Of a stretch of DNA of 64,000 nucleotides, positions 41,725-52,125 are shown piece after piece. Position 1 is the stretch's first letter; each line of letters opens with the position of its first letter. The notes beneath the pieces are model-generated. The model was not told the DNA's origin and made no database searches. It worked only from the letters and a program-made list of their open reading frames with translations. The position numbers and the translations under genes were made by a program. This DNA is from JAZNQL01 sp045531205 (lineage in GTDB: Bacteria; Bacillota; Clostridia; UMGS1883; UMGS1540), in assembly GCA_045531205.1 (NCBI GenBank), contig JAZSDN010000050.1, positions 62,001 to 126,000 on the forward strand, written 5' to 3'.

Positions 41725-41762
41725 GATAATTATTTCATTCCACTTGATAGCTAAATTGTTTA

Positions 41763-43052
41763 TTAAAACTCAACCAATGATTTAATCTGAACAGGTAAGC
41801 CTGTTGCAATTGATTTATTTGCAGCAATACCTGTTAATATACTCATTGCACCGTCAACATGGGATGCTGCTCTTTTTAAGGGGTCTTCTTCGGGAGTTCC
41901 GAAAATATCGTTTAAGAGTATCGGGTCGCCACCGCCGTGTCCGCCTTCCATTGTAGGAATTTCAAGTTCGTATGGTTCTGCAAACATAGGATAAACCATT
42001 AAAGTTTTGTTCTTTGTTGCACCTTCAAGACCTTTGTCACCGGCACCGTTTACGTAAACAGTTTCTTTAACTTCAAGCTCCATTCTTCCTTTTGTACCTG
42101 TAAATGCAACTCTGAAACCTTCAACAGGAGAATATGCATTAAGCGAGTACGATAACTGCGCTCCGCTTTCGTATTTTACAAGAACATTCATTGTGTCTTC
42201 AATGCTTATACCATCGCCGAAAACGCTCTGGTCACGGATGTATCCGTCATCCTGCTCTGCATTAAGATATAATCCTTCAAAGTTTTCGTTACCTTCCATA
42301 ACAAGTGCAAACGGGTCGCCTTTTGCATTTTCGCTTCCGTGTACACGTGAATAGAATTTTGTTATTCCACGATTTTCTGCATTTTCTCTGCCGTAGAACA
42401 TTAAATCACCAAAAGCGAATACTTCCTTGGGTGTTGTTCCAAGCCAGAAGTTTACAAGGTCAAAGTGGTGTGTTGCCTTATGTACTAAAAGTCCACCGCT
42501 GTTACGTTTATCTCTGTGCCAGCGTCTGAAATAGTCTGCACCGTGTGAAGTATTAAGGTTCCATTCAAAATGAACAGCCTTTATATCCCCTATTGTTCCC
42601 TTCATAATAACTTCACGGGTAAAGGAATTGTGAGGTGCATATCTGTAGTTAAACGAAACACGGAGTTTTCTGCCTGTCTTTTTAACTGTATCAATAATTT
42701 CCTGACATTTAACATTGTCAACTGTCATGGGCTTTTCTGTTATAACATCACAACCAAGCTCCATAGCTCTTATAATATATTTGTGGTGTGTACGGTCAAC
42801 AGATGTAACAATAACATAATCAGGCTTTTGCTCCTCTATCATTTTGTCAAATTCATCTGCTCCGTATAAGGTTATACCCGAATAGTCAAAGTTATCTTTT
42901 AAAACTTTTTGAGCATATTCCATACGGGTTCTGTTTATGTCGCAAAAACCTGTAAGTTCGCAGGTATCATTAAATGTTTCTGCAATTGCTTCATAAAAGA
43001 ATCTTGCTCTTCCACCAACGCCTACTTGTACATATCTTGTTTTTTTAGCCAT
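41763..43052 (-). CDS. Gfo/Idh/MocA-family oxidoreductase
   Basis: This 429-residue enzyme has the Rossmann motif VQVGVGGRARFFYEAI, the catalytic-Lys motif VITEKPMTVDN, and the C-terminal segment GGLLVHKATHHFDLVNFWLG typical of sugar dehydrogenases of this family. It is long because of insertions near residues 230-290 and 340-390. ATG 43052 is chosen, nine bases after GGAG; two upstream ATGs fall in or next to that site. It is divergent from the AraC gene at 43217. Substrate unknown. Confidence 0.87.
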   Translation of the reverse strand: MAKKTRYVQVGVGGRARFFYEAIAETFNDTCELTGFCDINRTRMEYAQKVLKDNFDYSGITLYGADEFDKMIEEQKPDYVIVTSVDRTHHKYIIRAMELGCDVITEKPMTVDNVKCQEIIDTVKKTGRKLRVSFNYRYAPHNSFTREVIMKGTIGDIKAVHFEWNLNTSHGADYFRRWHRDKRNSGGLLVHKATHHFDLVNFWLGTTPKEVFAFGDLMFYGRENAENRGITKFYSRVHGSENAKGDPFALVMEGNENFEGLYLNAEQDDGYIRDQSVFGDGISIEDTMNVLVKYESGAQLSYSLNAYSPVEGFRVAFTGTKGRMELEVKETVYVNGAGDKGLEGATKNKTLMVYPMFAEPYELEIPTMEGGHGGGDPILLNDIFGTPEEDPLKRAASHVDGAMSILTGIAANKSIATGLPVQIKSLVEF

Positions 43053-43166
43053 AATATTCATCTCCATTTTTTAATTTCTAAATATAAGATAGCACAATAA
43101 ATATAGATTTTCTATGCATTTTTTGCGTATAAATTTATTTTTTCTACATTTTTTGTCGTTTACTTA

Positions 43167-43194
43167 TTGCAATTTCTTTCAAATATGTTATACT
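43167..43194 (+). promoter_or_regulatory. Probable promoter of the AraC gene at 43217
   Basis: TTGCAA (43167-43172) and TATACT (43189-43194) lie 16 bases apart with a TG just before the -10. Confidence 0.55.
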
Positions 43195-43216
43195 TTAATA
43201 AGAACGGGGGTGTCGT

Positions 43217-44083
43217 ATGGATAAAACAAAGCAAAGTTTTGTTGATTTTGAGCATATAAACTTTAAAATAGAAAAAAATAAATCTTTAAAGCCCGAATCA
43301 ATGAAAACCTATCACTATCACGATTCCTATGAAATATATTATCTATTATCAGGCGAAAGATACTATTTTATAAAAGATAAAATATACCATATAAAAAAAG
43401 GAACAATTGTATTTATAAATGCTAACGATCTGCATTGTACAAGAAATATAGCTTCTTCAGGTTTTGAACGTATTCTTATTGATTTTACCGAAGATTTTAT
43501 ATCCCCAGCTATCCAAAGTGCAGACTCCGATTTGCTTAAATGCTTTAAAAATGATATCCCCATTATAGAACTTGATAAAGAAGAGCGGTACTATATCGAA
43601 AATCTGTTAAACTCAATGCAAAAAGAATATATAGAAAAAGAAGAAAACTATCTTTCTTTTCTTCAAAGCACCCTTATTCAGCTTTTAGTTTTTATTAACA
43701 GACATAACTTTACTATTAAAAATATGCAAAACGATATAAATCCCACCCACAAACAAATTTCAAAAATAATAGGCTATATAAACGAACATTTTTCAGATGA
43801 TATAACTCTTGAAAGCATATCCGAAAAATTTTATATAAGCCCCTGCTATTTTTCAAGGACATTTAAAAAAGTAACAGACCTTTCGTTTATAGAATATTTA
43901 AACAATGTACGCATTAAAGAAGCTAAAAGACTTTTAATCGAAAGCAATATGAACATTACCGAAATAAGCGAAAAAACAGGCTTCAAAAGCAGTACACACT
44001 TTGGTAGAGTATTTAAAAAAATCACTAAAATGTCAGCTTTAAAATTTAAGCAACTTCATAACAAAAAACAAGACCTTGCATAA
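43217..44083 (+). CDS. AraC-family transcriptional regulator
   Basis: This 288-residue protein has a cupin sensor (YHYHDSYEIYYLLSGERYYF) and tandem helix-turn-helix motifs (LESISEKFYISPCYFSRTFK, ITEISEKTGFKSSTHFGRVF). The start follows GGGGGTG. It is divergent from the Gfo/Idh gene and convergent with the GH106-like operon, so it may regulate either. Confidence 0.9.
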   Translation: MDKTKQSFVDFEHINFKIEKNKSLKPESMKTYHYHDSYEIYYLLSGERYYFIKDKIYHIKKGTIVFINANDLHCTRNIASSGFERILIDFTEDFISPAIQSADSDLLKCFKNDIPIIELDKEERYYIENLLNSMQKEYIEKEENYLSFLQSTLIQLLVFINRHNFTIKNMQNDINPTHKQISKIIGYINEHFSDDITLESISEKFYISPCYFSRTFKKVTDLSFIEYLNNVRIKEAKRLLIESNMNITEISEKTGFKSSTHFGRVFKKITKMSALKFKQLHNKKQDLA

Positions 44084-44100
44084 GCAAGGCCTTGTTTTTT
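44063..44100. terminator. Bidirectional terminator between AraC and GH106-like genes
   Basis: CAAGACCTTGC pairs with GCAAGGCCTTG (one mismatch, ATAA loop), with an A run on the left and a T run on the right, between convergent genes. Confidence 0.8.
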
Positions 44101-44101
44101 G

Positions 44102-46660
44102 TTAATTTATTTTACTTAAAGTTACAGGTCCCAAAAGCCCGACAGGTTCTAATGTAAGAAAAGCCGAAAATCTGTCACGTTCAAAATATCCTAAATGAGA
44201 AGCTGTAATTACGGTTATTAAATTTTCTCCGTTTTCAGTCTCAAATTCAAAGTTGTACGGAGGTATAATTCTGTCACCGCAAAGCTTTTTATTAACAAAA
44301 ACCTTTGCTTCTTCCCCTACTTTTCCTAAATCTATTTTATATTTTCCTTTTTCAAGATTTACTGTAGTTTCGTATTTTACAAACCCCGTAAAGCGTGGAT
44401 TTTCTCTTGCAATATTATAAAATGCATCAATTTCCTTTTCGTTTGTAAAAATGCCTTCTGATGGATAATTTTTTGCATCATAATCAATTGCTTTTGCAAA
44501 AGAAATATTCCACTTTGCATCAAAGTCAAAACTTTCTTCTATTTTTTTAGTTGCAAAATCTATATCAGGTATATCGCCAAAGAAAAGCATAACAGAGTTG
44601 TATTCTTCAAGCTCTATATCTAACTTTTTGTAAAATTCACAAGTGTACGCCTTATTTTCTAACGGATAATACTTTATATACTTTCCGCCAGAAAAATCCT
44701 TTAAAGAAATGTCGGCTTTAACTTTTTTGTGCTTTCCTTCATTTGTAAGGAACACACAATGGGTATCGCCTTTGGAATAATGATAGTACCTTAAATTCTT
44801 TATGTTTTCCCCTTGTGCCAGAACATCTGCAAAACCATTATTCTTCATATAATCTGCAATTTCACAAAGCTTTACTGTAACAGAATTATTAAATACAAGG
44901 GCATTTCCTTCTTCATCTTTTAAAGGCTTTTCGTCAATAAATACTACTTTTATTCCTGCTTTTTCAGCCCTTAATAAATCCTCTGCCATTTTCCTTGTAA
45001 TAATTTCAGTATAAGGGACAATTATTACAGGGTATTCTTCTTTTTCAAGCTTCATCACGCCATTTTTCATTTCTGATGATGCAATATAATCTTCCGAAAT
45101 AATATCAAAATCAAGCTGTGCCTCGGTTAAAAGCTTTGCAACCTTTTCAAACTTCATATATTTTCCGCCTGACCATTCAGCCTCTGCATGGTACAAAATA
45201 GCACAGGTTGCGTGATGTTTGCCTCCTGAAAGAATTGAAGCTACTCTGTTAACATATCCCATTAAAAGCTTAAATCCTTCAAACTCGGGGTTATTTCCTT
45301 TTGCATAAAAATGAGGAGGAGCATCGGTGTTAGGATATTTAGGCGAAAATGCATGAGGCACGAATTCATTTATTCCCCGTACAAGCATGTGGTCGCATAG
45401 CCATTTCATCATAGGCAACCCTTCCGCCCAGCCATAAGCACCAAAAATTTCACACATCGCTCTTCCCTTTTTCTTTGCCTGAATATGTGCGTGAGAAGAT
45501 GCAAGCTTTGCAAGACCAAAATGGAAAAACTCATGGTCTGCAATATCGTAAAAGCAAGGAACTGCAATGTCATTGTTTGCCATGCCCGGAACTATCTGAC
45601 ATAAAACAACATCAATTCCTGCCATATCCTGACCGTCAAGTGCCCTGAAATAATGTCCCACACTGCGAAGCTTTGTGTGCATTCCGTCATCTTCAACAAT
45701 ATGTCCTATATATTCAACATTATGGTCTTTGCACCAGTTACCAAGTTTAAAAGAAAAACATTTTCTGTAAAGTTTTGTAACCGTATCCATATAATCAATA
45801 CGGATTTTCGCCTGATTCTCAGACGGAAACCAAAGTGCAGGAAGATTTAATAATAATTCACTTCCATATACACTTTCAAGCTCACGCTCTACATTTTCGT
45901 TCCAAGGGAATTTACCCTTTGAAACACATTCATCGCCTATAGGAAGCCGTGCTTCAATCATAATAAAAGCTTCGTCAGTAAAAAAGCCTTTAAATGTAGA
46001 GCCAAAATATTCTTTTAATTCTGCATAGTGAGGTTCATAAACAGCGTCCAAAAGAACCTGAACAGATTCTTCACGAAGCATATCAATATAATTGTCCTCG
46101 TACTTTGTTTCAAACAGTATAAAAATACGCCAAAAGCCTTCAGGTAAATCAAAAAATACTACTCCATCTTTTGTGTTTTGTGTTATATCAATGACTTTTC
46201 CTGTCATTTTCTGCCCGTCGCCTTCTGTTCTTTCGCAGGCAACAATTCCTATAAGTCGGTCATTTTCTCCTAAAAAGTGGCTGTATAACACTGCACCATC
46301 ATAAATCGGTCCTGCCACATCAACATGCCTTTCGGTTATAGCACGTTTTCCAAGATGAGGATACTTATCTCTTATTTGATAGTTTGCAATGCCTGTAGGA
46401 TAACACTTGTCATCCAAAAGCCAGAAATCCATTCCAAGCTTTTTACATTCTTCCAAAATAAGCCTTATATCCTCAAACCATTCAGGGCCCATAAAATCCT
46501 TATGTACTCTTGATTCAACACAAATTCCCTTTATTCCGCAGTCATATATTCTGCGAAGCTCTTTAAGAATTGTTTTGTCATCATCGCCGTGCTGCCAGAA
46601 GAATGGAAACAGATGGTTTTGCACTTTACCTTCAAGATTATTAAGAATCTGTTTTTTCAT
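44102..46660 (-). CDS. Large glycoside-hydrolase-like protein, GH106 (alpha-L-rhamnosidase)-like
   Basis: This 852-residue protein begins with the pattern PFFWQHGDDDKTILKELRRI and GIKGICVESRVHKDFMGPEW, seen in a large clade of uncharacterised enzymes related to GH106 rhamnosidases. A TIM-barrel-like region with acidic residues (FFTDEAFIM, IGHIVEDDG) is followed by a Rossmann-like domain (CAILYHAEAEWSGG) and a C-terminal jelly-roll sugar-binding module. There is no signal peptide. It is the last gene after two tandem paralogues of unknown glycoside hydrolase type. Rhamnosidase activity is a family guess only. Confidence 0.6.
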   Translation of the reverse strand: MKKQILNNLEGKVQNHLFPFFWQHGDDDKTILKELRRIYDCGIKGICVESRVHKDFMGPEWFEDIRLILEECKKLGMDFWLLDDKCYPTGIANYQIRDKYPHLGKRAITERHVDVAGPIYDGAVLYSHFLGENDRLIGIVACERTEGDGQKMTGKVIDITQNTKDGVVFFDLPEGFWRIFILFETKYEDNYIDMLREESVQVLLDAVYEPHYAELKEYFGSTFKGFFTDEAFIMIEARLPIGDECVSKGKFPWNENVERELESVYGSELLLNLPALWFPSENQAKIRIDYMDTVTKLYRKCFSFKLGNWCKDHNVEYIGHIVEDDGMHTKLRSVGHYFRALDGQDMAGIDVVLCQIVPGMANNDIAVPCFYDIADHEFFHFGLAKLASSHAHIQAKKKGRAMCEIFGAYGWAEGLPMMKWLCDHMLVRGINEFVPHAFSPKYPNTDAPPHFYAKGNNPEFEGFKLLMGYVNRVASILSGGKHHATCAILYHAEAEWSGGKYMKFEKVAKLLTEAQLDFDIISEDYIASSEMKNGVMKLEKEEYPVIIVPYTEIITRKMAEDLLRAEKAGIKVVFIDEKPLKDEEGNALVFNNSVTVKLCEIADYMKNNGFADVLAQGENIKNLRYYHYSKGDTHCVFLTNEGKHKKVKADISLKDFSGGKYIKYYPLENKAYTCEFYKKLDIELEEYNSVMLFFGDIPDIDFATKKIEESFDFDAKWNISFAKAIDYDAKNYPSEGIFTNEKEIDAFYNIARENPRFTGFVKYETTVNLEKGKYKIDLGKVGEEAKVFVNKKLCGDRIIPPYNFEFETENGENLITVITASHLGYFERDRFSAFLTLEPVGLLGPVTLSKIN

Positions 46661-46670
46661 TGTTTTCTCC

Positions 46671-48827
46671 TTAAAATTTTACCATTACAGCCGAAAGAGG
46701 TGCAACCTTTATTTCGGTGCCAGCCTTTACAAAAACTCCTTCATTCTTTGCAGAATCTGTGTAAAGAGTAACATCTTCTGCCAAAGTGAATGTTTTTTCT
46801 TCATCAAAATAATTTATTACAAACTGAGCATCTTCGCCACCGTCTGTAAATCTTCCCGAGAAAAGTTCAGGATAATGCAAAGCATCTTCACTTCTCAAAT
46901 GAACGGTGTATTCCTTTACTCCAATAAGTTCACAGGGTTTTTCCATTCTTCCGTATCTTAAGAAGTTTTTACCTATACCCTTTCTCCAACCGTTCAAGTT
47001 CTTTACAAAGCCTAACAACTCATCCTGATTTTTAGGGAATCCATCCGACCACGGAACTCCCCAGCCCCATGTAATATTACCCTTGTCACCTAATGTAAGA
47101 CTAATAATATTTCCGTTTGCAAAGTTATAACCTATACGCATTGCAAGACATTCAGGACATTTGTCAAAATCAAGCGACCAACGTATACCACTGTTGCCCA
47201 TAAAGTTGTTTATATATTCGTGCATTACATAGTTATATGCCTGTACAGGTCTGCCAAAATAATAACAGGCGTTAAATCTTAAATCATTGAAGGTAAGGTC
47301 GCCAATAAATGTTTCACAGGCACCGCCTTCGCATCCTATTGCCATACCGCTTCCCATTTGGTGAATTTTACCGAGTGCACGTGAATAAATTTCTTTCATT
47401 TCCTTTGTCATCCATTTACCGGGACTTGGAGCGTGATTATGCGCTTTTGAATAACAAAAACATGACTGACCGCCCAAATTCTGGTCAAAGAACTGATAGT
47501 AATCTACCCCTGCCTTTGCCGCCTTTACAATTTCGTCTACAGCTATATTTTTTACAGTTTCGTTTGCAGGGCAAATGTTGTGACCAGCTTTTATAGGAGG
47601 TCCTACAACGTTAGTGGGGTCTATAGTCTGCTTTGGTGTGCGACAAAGATACTTTTCAATTTCAAGCTCTTTGTATAAATGGTCAGTTTTATATTCAGGA
47701 TTTAAATATGAATATGTTGTCCAGCCAATACCGCTTGCATAAATTCCCATAAAGTTGCCATCCGCATGAAGCTTGTCAACTGCCTTTTTAAAAGCTTCTT
47801 CCCCGCCAAAAGGAGGCCACGCAAAAGGAGGTGCCCAGGGTGCAGTGCCTTCCCAGTGCATTAAAAGAGGCATAATTTTACTGTCAGCTTTTTCGCCTAT
47901 TTTATAAACATATTCAAGTCCGTCGTAAATGGGAAAATAACAGTTAGGTGTCATATCCTCTGTGTCCTTTTCGCCACGAACGGGGTATATGCACACAACA
48001 GGAGATTCATCCATCCACTTTGGAACATTTTTGTTTTCTCTTGACTTTTGGGGAAGCATTCCGCTTTCTTCAAGCCATCCTCTGTAAATGTCAGCAGCAG
48101 TATACCAATCCCCTTCTATTGCCCCTAAAACTATATCGTAGCCAAGGTTATATTCTGTTGCTTCATCACCGGGGAAAACAAAGTTTTCAAGTCTTACCCC
48201 TTCATCTGTAGGATGGTATTCCAGCATTTTAAGATTAGCTTCGTTATCGTGGGCAGCAAGATAAAAACCACCGTCTTTTGTATAGTACGACATAAACTGC
48301 ATGGAAGTCATTCCGGGATAATAACCTCTCCATCCGTGAACGTCATAGTCCGGTTCTGTATAAGAGGTGCTTTCGTAAAAGTTTCTGGCATTTGCATTTT
48401 CGATTATACATCCTTCAACAGCGGGCCAGAAAATTTCGCCATCCCCACCCTCTGCTCTTAAATTGTTTGGAACTGTAAAGCTACCAAAATCAACAAGCTC
48501 AACAATGTAGCCTGTGTTGTTTTTGTAGCTGAATGTAAGATAAATAAAAGGAGAATCGTCTGAATATTTAATAACAGTTTCGGCATCAAACTTAAGTCCA
48601 CCGATATTTTTATATGTAAATTTATATCCTTCTTCTGTCTTTTCTGCAGAATTTACTTTATCGGAATATATTCTTACATATTCACCGTTATTGTCAATAA
48701 GTTTTATCATCATCGCATAGTAATTTTTCTGCGATGCCAAAAGCTCTCTTCCATTTACCTTGTAGGATGTAATACATCCGCATTCGGTACAAAGGTTTGC
48801 TTCGTAAAAATTATTGTTGATTTTCAT
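46671..48827 (-). CDS. DUF6259-like glycoside-hydrolase-type protein, paralogue 1
   Basis: This 718-residue protein resembles the DUF6259 group. An N-terminal beta-sandwich contains CTECGCITSYKVNGRELLA. A TIM-barrel-like catalytic domain follows (ADIYRGWLEESGML, HWEGTAPWAPPFAWPPFGGE, DYYQFFDQNLGGQSCFC, NHAPSPGKWM), then a C-terminal beta domain. The Asp in FFDQNLGG and acidic residues near IGCEGGACETF are candidate catalytic residues. No signal peptide. The gene immediately upstream encodes a protein of identical length and about three quarters identity by eye. Function unknown; carbohydrate cleavage is the best inference. Confidence 0.65.
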   Translation of the reverse strand: MKINNNFYEANLCTECGCITSYKVNGRELLASQKNYYAMMIKLIDNNGEYVRIYSDKVNSAEKTEEGYKFTYKNIGGLKFDAETVIKYSDDSPFIYLTFSYKNNTGYIVELVDFGSFTVPNNLRAEGGDGEIFWPAVEGCIIENANARNFYESTSYTEPDYDVHGWRGYYPGMTSMQFMSYYTKDGGFYLAAHDNEANLKMLEYHPTDEGVRLENFVFPGDEATEYNLGYDIVLGAIEGDWYTAADIYRGWLEESGMLPQKSRENKNVPKWMDESPVVCIYPVRGEKDTEDMTPNCYFPIYDGLEYVYKIGEKADSKIMPLLMHWEGTAPWAPPFAWPPFGGEEAFKKAVDKLHADGNFMGIYASGIGWTTYSYLNPEYKTDHLYKELEIEKYLCRTPKQTIDPTNVVGPPIKAGHNICPANETVKNIAVDEIVKAAKAGVDYYQFFDQNLGGQSCFCYSKAHNHAPSPGKWMTKEMKEIYSRALGKIHQMGSGMAIGCEGGACETFIGDLTFNDLRFNACYYFGRPVQAYNYVMHEYINNFMGNSGIRWSLDFDKCPECLAMRIGYNFANGNIISLTLGDKGNITWGWGVPWSDGFPKNQDELLGFVKNLNGWRKGIGKNFLRYGRMEKPCELIGVKEYTVHLRSEDALHYPELFSGRFTDGGEDAQFVINYFDEEKTFTLAEDVTLYTDSAKNEGVFVKAGTEIKVAPLSAVMVKF

Positions 48828-48847
48828 ATTTTTCTCCTTTTATAGAA

Positions 48848-51004
48848 TTAAAATTTAACCATAACAGCAGATAAAGGTGCTATTTTTATTTCTGTGTTTG
48901 CTTTTACAAATGTACCTTCTTCCTTTGTGGGGTCAATATACAAAGTAACATCTTCTGTAAGAGTAAATATTTTTTCATTCTCAAGGAAGTTTGCTATAAA
49001 CTGTACATCCTCTCCACCCTCAGTAAATCTGCCCGATAAAAGCTCGGGATACTGCATAACTGCACCGCTCGGGATATGTAAATCATAAAGACCTATACCC
49101 AAAACCTCGCAAGGTTTTTTCATTCTGCCGTATCTTAAGAAGTTTTTGCCTATACCTTTTCTCCAAGCGTTAAGATTTTTTACAAACGCAAGTATACCTT
49201 CCTGATTTTTAGGAGCAGGCTCGCACCAGTCAACACCCCAGCCCCATACAAGATTTCCGTTTTTACCTAAAGTAAGACTTAAAAGGTTACCGTTTGTAAA
49301 GTTGTAACCCAAACGGAAAGCAAGACAGTCAGGACTCTTTTCATAGTCTACTTTATATACTGTTTCACCATTTCCCATAAAGTTGTTTATGTATTCGTGC
49401 AACACATAGTTATATGCCTGTACCGATTTGCCAAAATATGCAAAGTAATTGTATCTTAAATCGTTAAATGTAAGGTCGCCAATAAACGCTTCGCTTGCAG
49501 CAGTCTCACAGCCTATTGCCATATCGCTTCCCATTTCACGAAGTTCTTTGTTTGCACGCTTGAAAATTGTTTCCATTTCATCGCTCATCCATTTACCAGG
49601 ACTTGGTGCATGATTATGCTCTTTTGAGTAACAGAAGCACGCCTGTCCTCCAAGATTCTGGTCAAAATACTGGTAGTAGTCAACGCCTGCCTTTGCAGCC
49701 TTTAAAATTTCTTCAACCGCAGTATCTTTTACAAAGTCATTTGCGGGGCAAATGTTATGACCTTCTTTGATGGGAGGACCTATAACGTTACAGGGTTCTA
49801 TTGTCTGTTTAGGTGTTCTTGAAAGATACTTTTCTATCTCAAGTTCACGATATAAATGGTCTGTCTTATATTCAGGATGCAGGCAGGCATAGGTTGTCCA
49901 GCCAATACCGCTTGCATAAATTCCAATATAGTTTCCGTCGGAATGAAGCTTGTCAACAGCCTTTTCAAATCCCTCTTCTCCGCCAAAAGGAGGCCACGCA
50001 AAAGGAGGTGCCCAAGGAGCAGTACCTTCCCAGTGCATCATAACTGCCATAAACTTGCTGTCAACCTTTTCGCCTAATTCATATACATACTTTAATCCGT
50101 CATAGAACGGAAAATAACAGTTGGGAGTCATATCCCCTGTGTCCTTTTCTCCACGGACAGGATATACAAATATAACAGGAGATTCGTCCATCCATTTTGA
50201 AACATTTTCATTTTCTCTGGATTTTACAGGAAGTAATCCGCTTTCTTCTATCCATTCCCTGTAAATATCGGCAGCAGCATACCAGTCACCGTGCATAGCA
50301 CCAAGTACTATATCATACTCAAATTCATAATGAACTGCACTGTCACCCGGAAATAAGAAGTTTTCAAGTCTTATTCCTTCATCAACAATATGATATTCAA
50401 ATATTTTAACTTTTCTTTGGTTGTCATGAGCAGCAAGGTACATACCGCCATCTTTTGTATAGTAAGCCATAAATTGCATAGCAGTTACACCCGGGTACGG
50501 ACCTCTAAATCCATGTACATCATAGTCAGGCTCTGTGTATGTGGTACTTTGATAAAAGTTTCGTAAATTGGCGTCTTGTATTACGCCACCTTCGGCACTT
50601 GGCCAGAAAATTTCGCCGTCACCGCCGTCTGCCTTTAAATTACGCGGAACTGTAAAACTGCCGAAATTTACAAATTCAACCGTAAACCCTGTATTGTTGT
50701 CATAATTCATTGTCATATAAATAAACGGAGAATCTTCCGAATACTTTATTACAGTTTCGGCATCAAAGGCTAATCCGCCGATATTTTTATACGTAAATTT
50801 ATATCCATCTTCTGTCTTTTCTGCAGAATTCACTTTATCAGAATATATTCTTACATATTCTCCGTCACTATCAATAAGTTTTATCATTATTGCAGAATAC
50901 TTTTTCTGCTCTGCCAAAAGCTCTCTTCCATTTACTTTGTAGGAAGTAATACATCCGCATTCGGTACAAAGATTTGCTTCATAAAAGCTGTTTTTTATTT
51001 CCAT
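48848..51004 (-). CDS. DUF6259-like glycoside-hydrolase-type protein, paralogue 2
   Basis: This 718-residue tandem paralogue starts 20 bases upstream of paralogue 1 and has the same domain order. All landmark motifs are kept (HWEGTAPWAPPFAWPPFGGE, YYQYFDQNLGGQACFC, NHAPSPGKWM), while loops such as IGCETAASEAF versus IGCEGGACETF differ. This suggests duplication followed by a shift in specificity. It is first in the operon, divergent from an AraC gene at 51247 that probably controls it. A GAGGAG ribosome binding site precedes the start. Confidence 0.65.
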   Translation of the reverse strand: MEIKNSFYEANLCTECGCITSYKVNGRELLAEQKKYSAIMIKLIDSDGEYVRIYSDKVNSAEKTEDGYKFTYKNIGGLAFDAETVIKYSEDSPFIYMTMNYDNNTGFTVEFVNFGSFTVPRNLKADGGDGEIFWPSAEGGVIQDANLRNFYQSTTYTEPDYDVHGFRGPYPGVTAMQFMAYYTKDGGMYLAAHDNQRKVKIFEYHIVDEGIRLENFLFPGDSAVHYEFEYDIVLGAMHGDWYAAADIYREWIEESGLLPVKSRENENVSKWMDESPVIFVYPVRGEKDTGDMTPNCYFPFYDGLKYVYELGEKVDSKFMAVMMHWEGTAPWAPPFAWPPFGGEEGFEKAVDKLHSDGNYIGIYASGIGWTTYACLHPEYKTDHLYRELEIEKYLSRTPKQTIEPCNVIGPPIKEGHNICPANDFVKDTAVEEILKAAKAGVDYYQYFDQNLGGQACFCYSKEHNHAPSPGKWMSDEMETIFKRANKELREMGSDMAIGCETAASEAFIGDLTFNDLRYNYFAYFGKSVQAYNYVLHEYINNFMGNGETVYKVDYEKSPDCLAFRLGYNFTNGNLLSLTLGKNGNLVWGWGVDWCEPAPKNQEGILAFVKNLNAWRKGIGKNFLRYGRMKKPCEVLGIGLYDLHIPSGAVMQYPELLSGRFTEGGEDVQFIANFLENEKIFTLTEDVTLYIDPTKEEGTFVKANTEIKIAPLSAVMVKF

Positions 51005-51199
51005 TTCTCTTATCTCCTCTTCATAAATTTTTCCCTAGCATCACAATAACATATTTTAAAATAATAATCAATAGCTTTTAGTTTTTTTAATAAATCCCCC
51101 CCTTTTCTTATTTAATTTTACCCTATTATTTTACGTTTTTATAGTGAGTTTCTTCATAAAAATAAAGACTATTTTACGAAAAATATGTATGTATATATC

Positions 51200-51228
51200 T
51201 TGCATTCAGGTCGATACTATGCTATCAT
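51200..51228 (+). promoter_or_regulatory. Promoter of the AraC gene at 51247
   Basis: TTGCAT (51200-51205) and TATCAT (51223-51228) lie 17 bases apart, 18 bases before the start. The rest of the 51005-51199 gap is AT-rich and shows no gene. Confidence 0.55.
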
Positions 51229-51246
51229 ATATATAAGGTGATTTTT

Positions 51247-52125
51247 ATGAGTCTTCAAATTTATGAAATAAAAAAAGAAAGCTACTTTAATAAGGGGTCA
51301 AATATTTTTGTTCAGCTTTCTACGAATGTATCTTTTAATAATATAATCCATAAACATAATTTTATAGAGCTTGTATACGTTGTTTCGGGAACAGCCATGC
51401 ACAGAATCGGCAACATAGAATACCTCGTCACAAAAGGAAATGTTATAATGGTAGACTATGGTGTTCCACATTCCTTTTCTTTTGAAAAAGGGACTTCATT
51501 CGTCACCTATGATGTCCTTTTTACTCCTGATTTTTTTGATGTTTCAGCTATTGATAATAATGAATTTAACTCTCTTGCATCTTCATATCTTTTTTCTCCA
51601 TTGTTTTCCGATGGCAATATTGAAATATCAAAAAATCTTTTAACAAGTAATTCAAAAGAATTTGGAGAACTTTTCGAAAAAATATATCTTGAATTCAAAC
51701 ATAAAGAAACAGGCTTTCAAAGTATTTTAAGAGCGTATCTTATTGAACTTATAATAAAATTCTTTCGTGATATTGATAAGAAACGACATTCTTTTACCGA
51801 AAATAACCAAGCCCTGGTACAAAAAGCAATTGATTATATGAACACTTCTTATAAAACACCAATAAATCTTGACGAAATAGTGTCTGATTTATTCATAAGT
51901 AAAAACTATTTCCGTCAGATTTTTAAAAAAACTACAGGGACTTCTATTTCTTCATACATACAAAAGTTGCGTATTGATGAAGCGTGCCGTCTCTTAAAAG
52001 AAACTCAAATAACTTCTATTGAGATTGCAAGAGAATGTGGGTTTAACGATATAAAGTTTTTTTATCAAACATTTAAAAAAGTTACGGGATATACCCCTGC
52101 CGAGTACAGAAAACATTTCAAATAA
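51247..52125 (+). CDS. AraC-family transcriptional regulator
   Basis: This 292-residue protein has a cupin domain (IIHKHNFIELVYVVSGTAMH) and a C-terminal AraC domain (LDEIVSDLFISKNYFRQIFK, SIEIARECGFNDIKFFYQTF). ATG 51247 follows AAGGTG; a GTG at 51238 is inside that ribosome binding site. It is divergent from the DUF6259/GH106-like operon and is its likely activator. Confidence 0.9.
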   Translation: MSLQIYEIKKESYFNKGSNIFVQLSTNVSFNNIIHKHNFIELVYVVSGTAMHRIGNIEYLVTKGNVIMVDYGVPHSFSFEKGTSFVTYDVLFTPDFFDVSAIDNNEFNSLASSYLFSPLFSDGNIEISKNLLTSNSKEFGELFEKIYLEFKHKETGFQSILRAYLIELIIKFFRDIDKKRHSFTENNQALVQKAIDYMNTSYKTPINLDEIVSDLFISKNYFRQIFKKTTGTSISSYIQKLRIDEACRLLKETQITSIEIARECGFNDIKFFYQTFKKVTGYTPAEYRKHFK

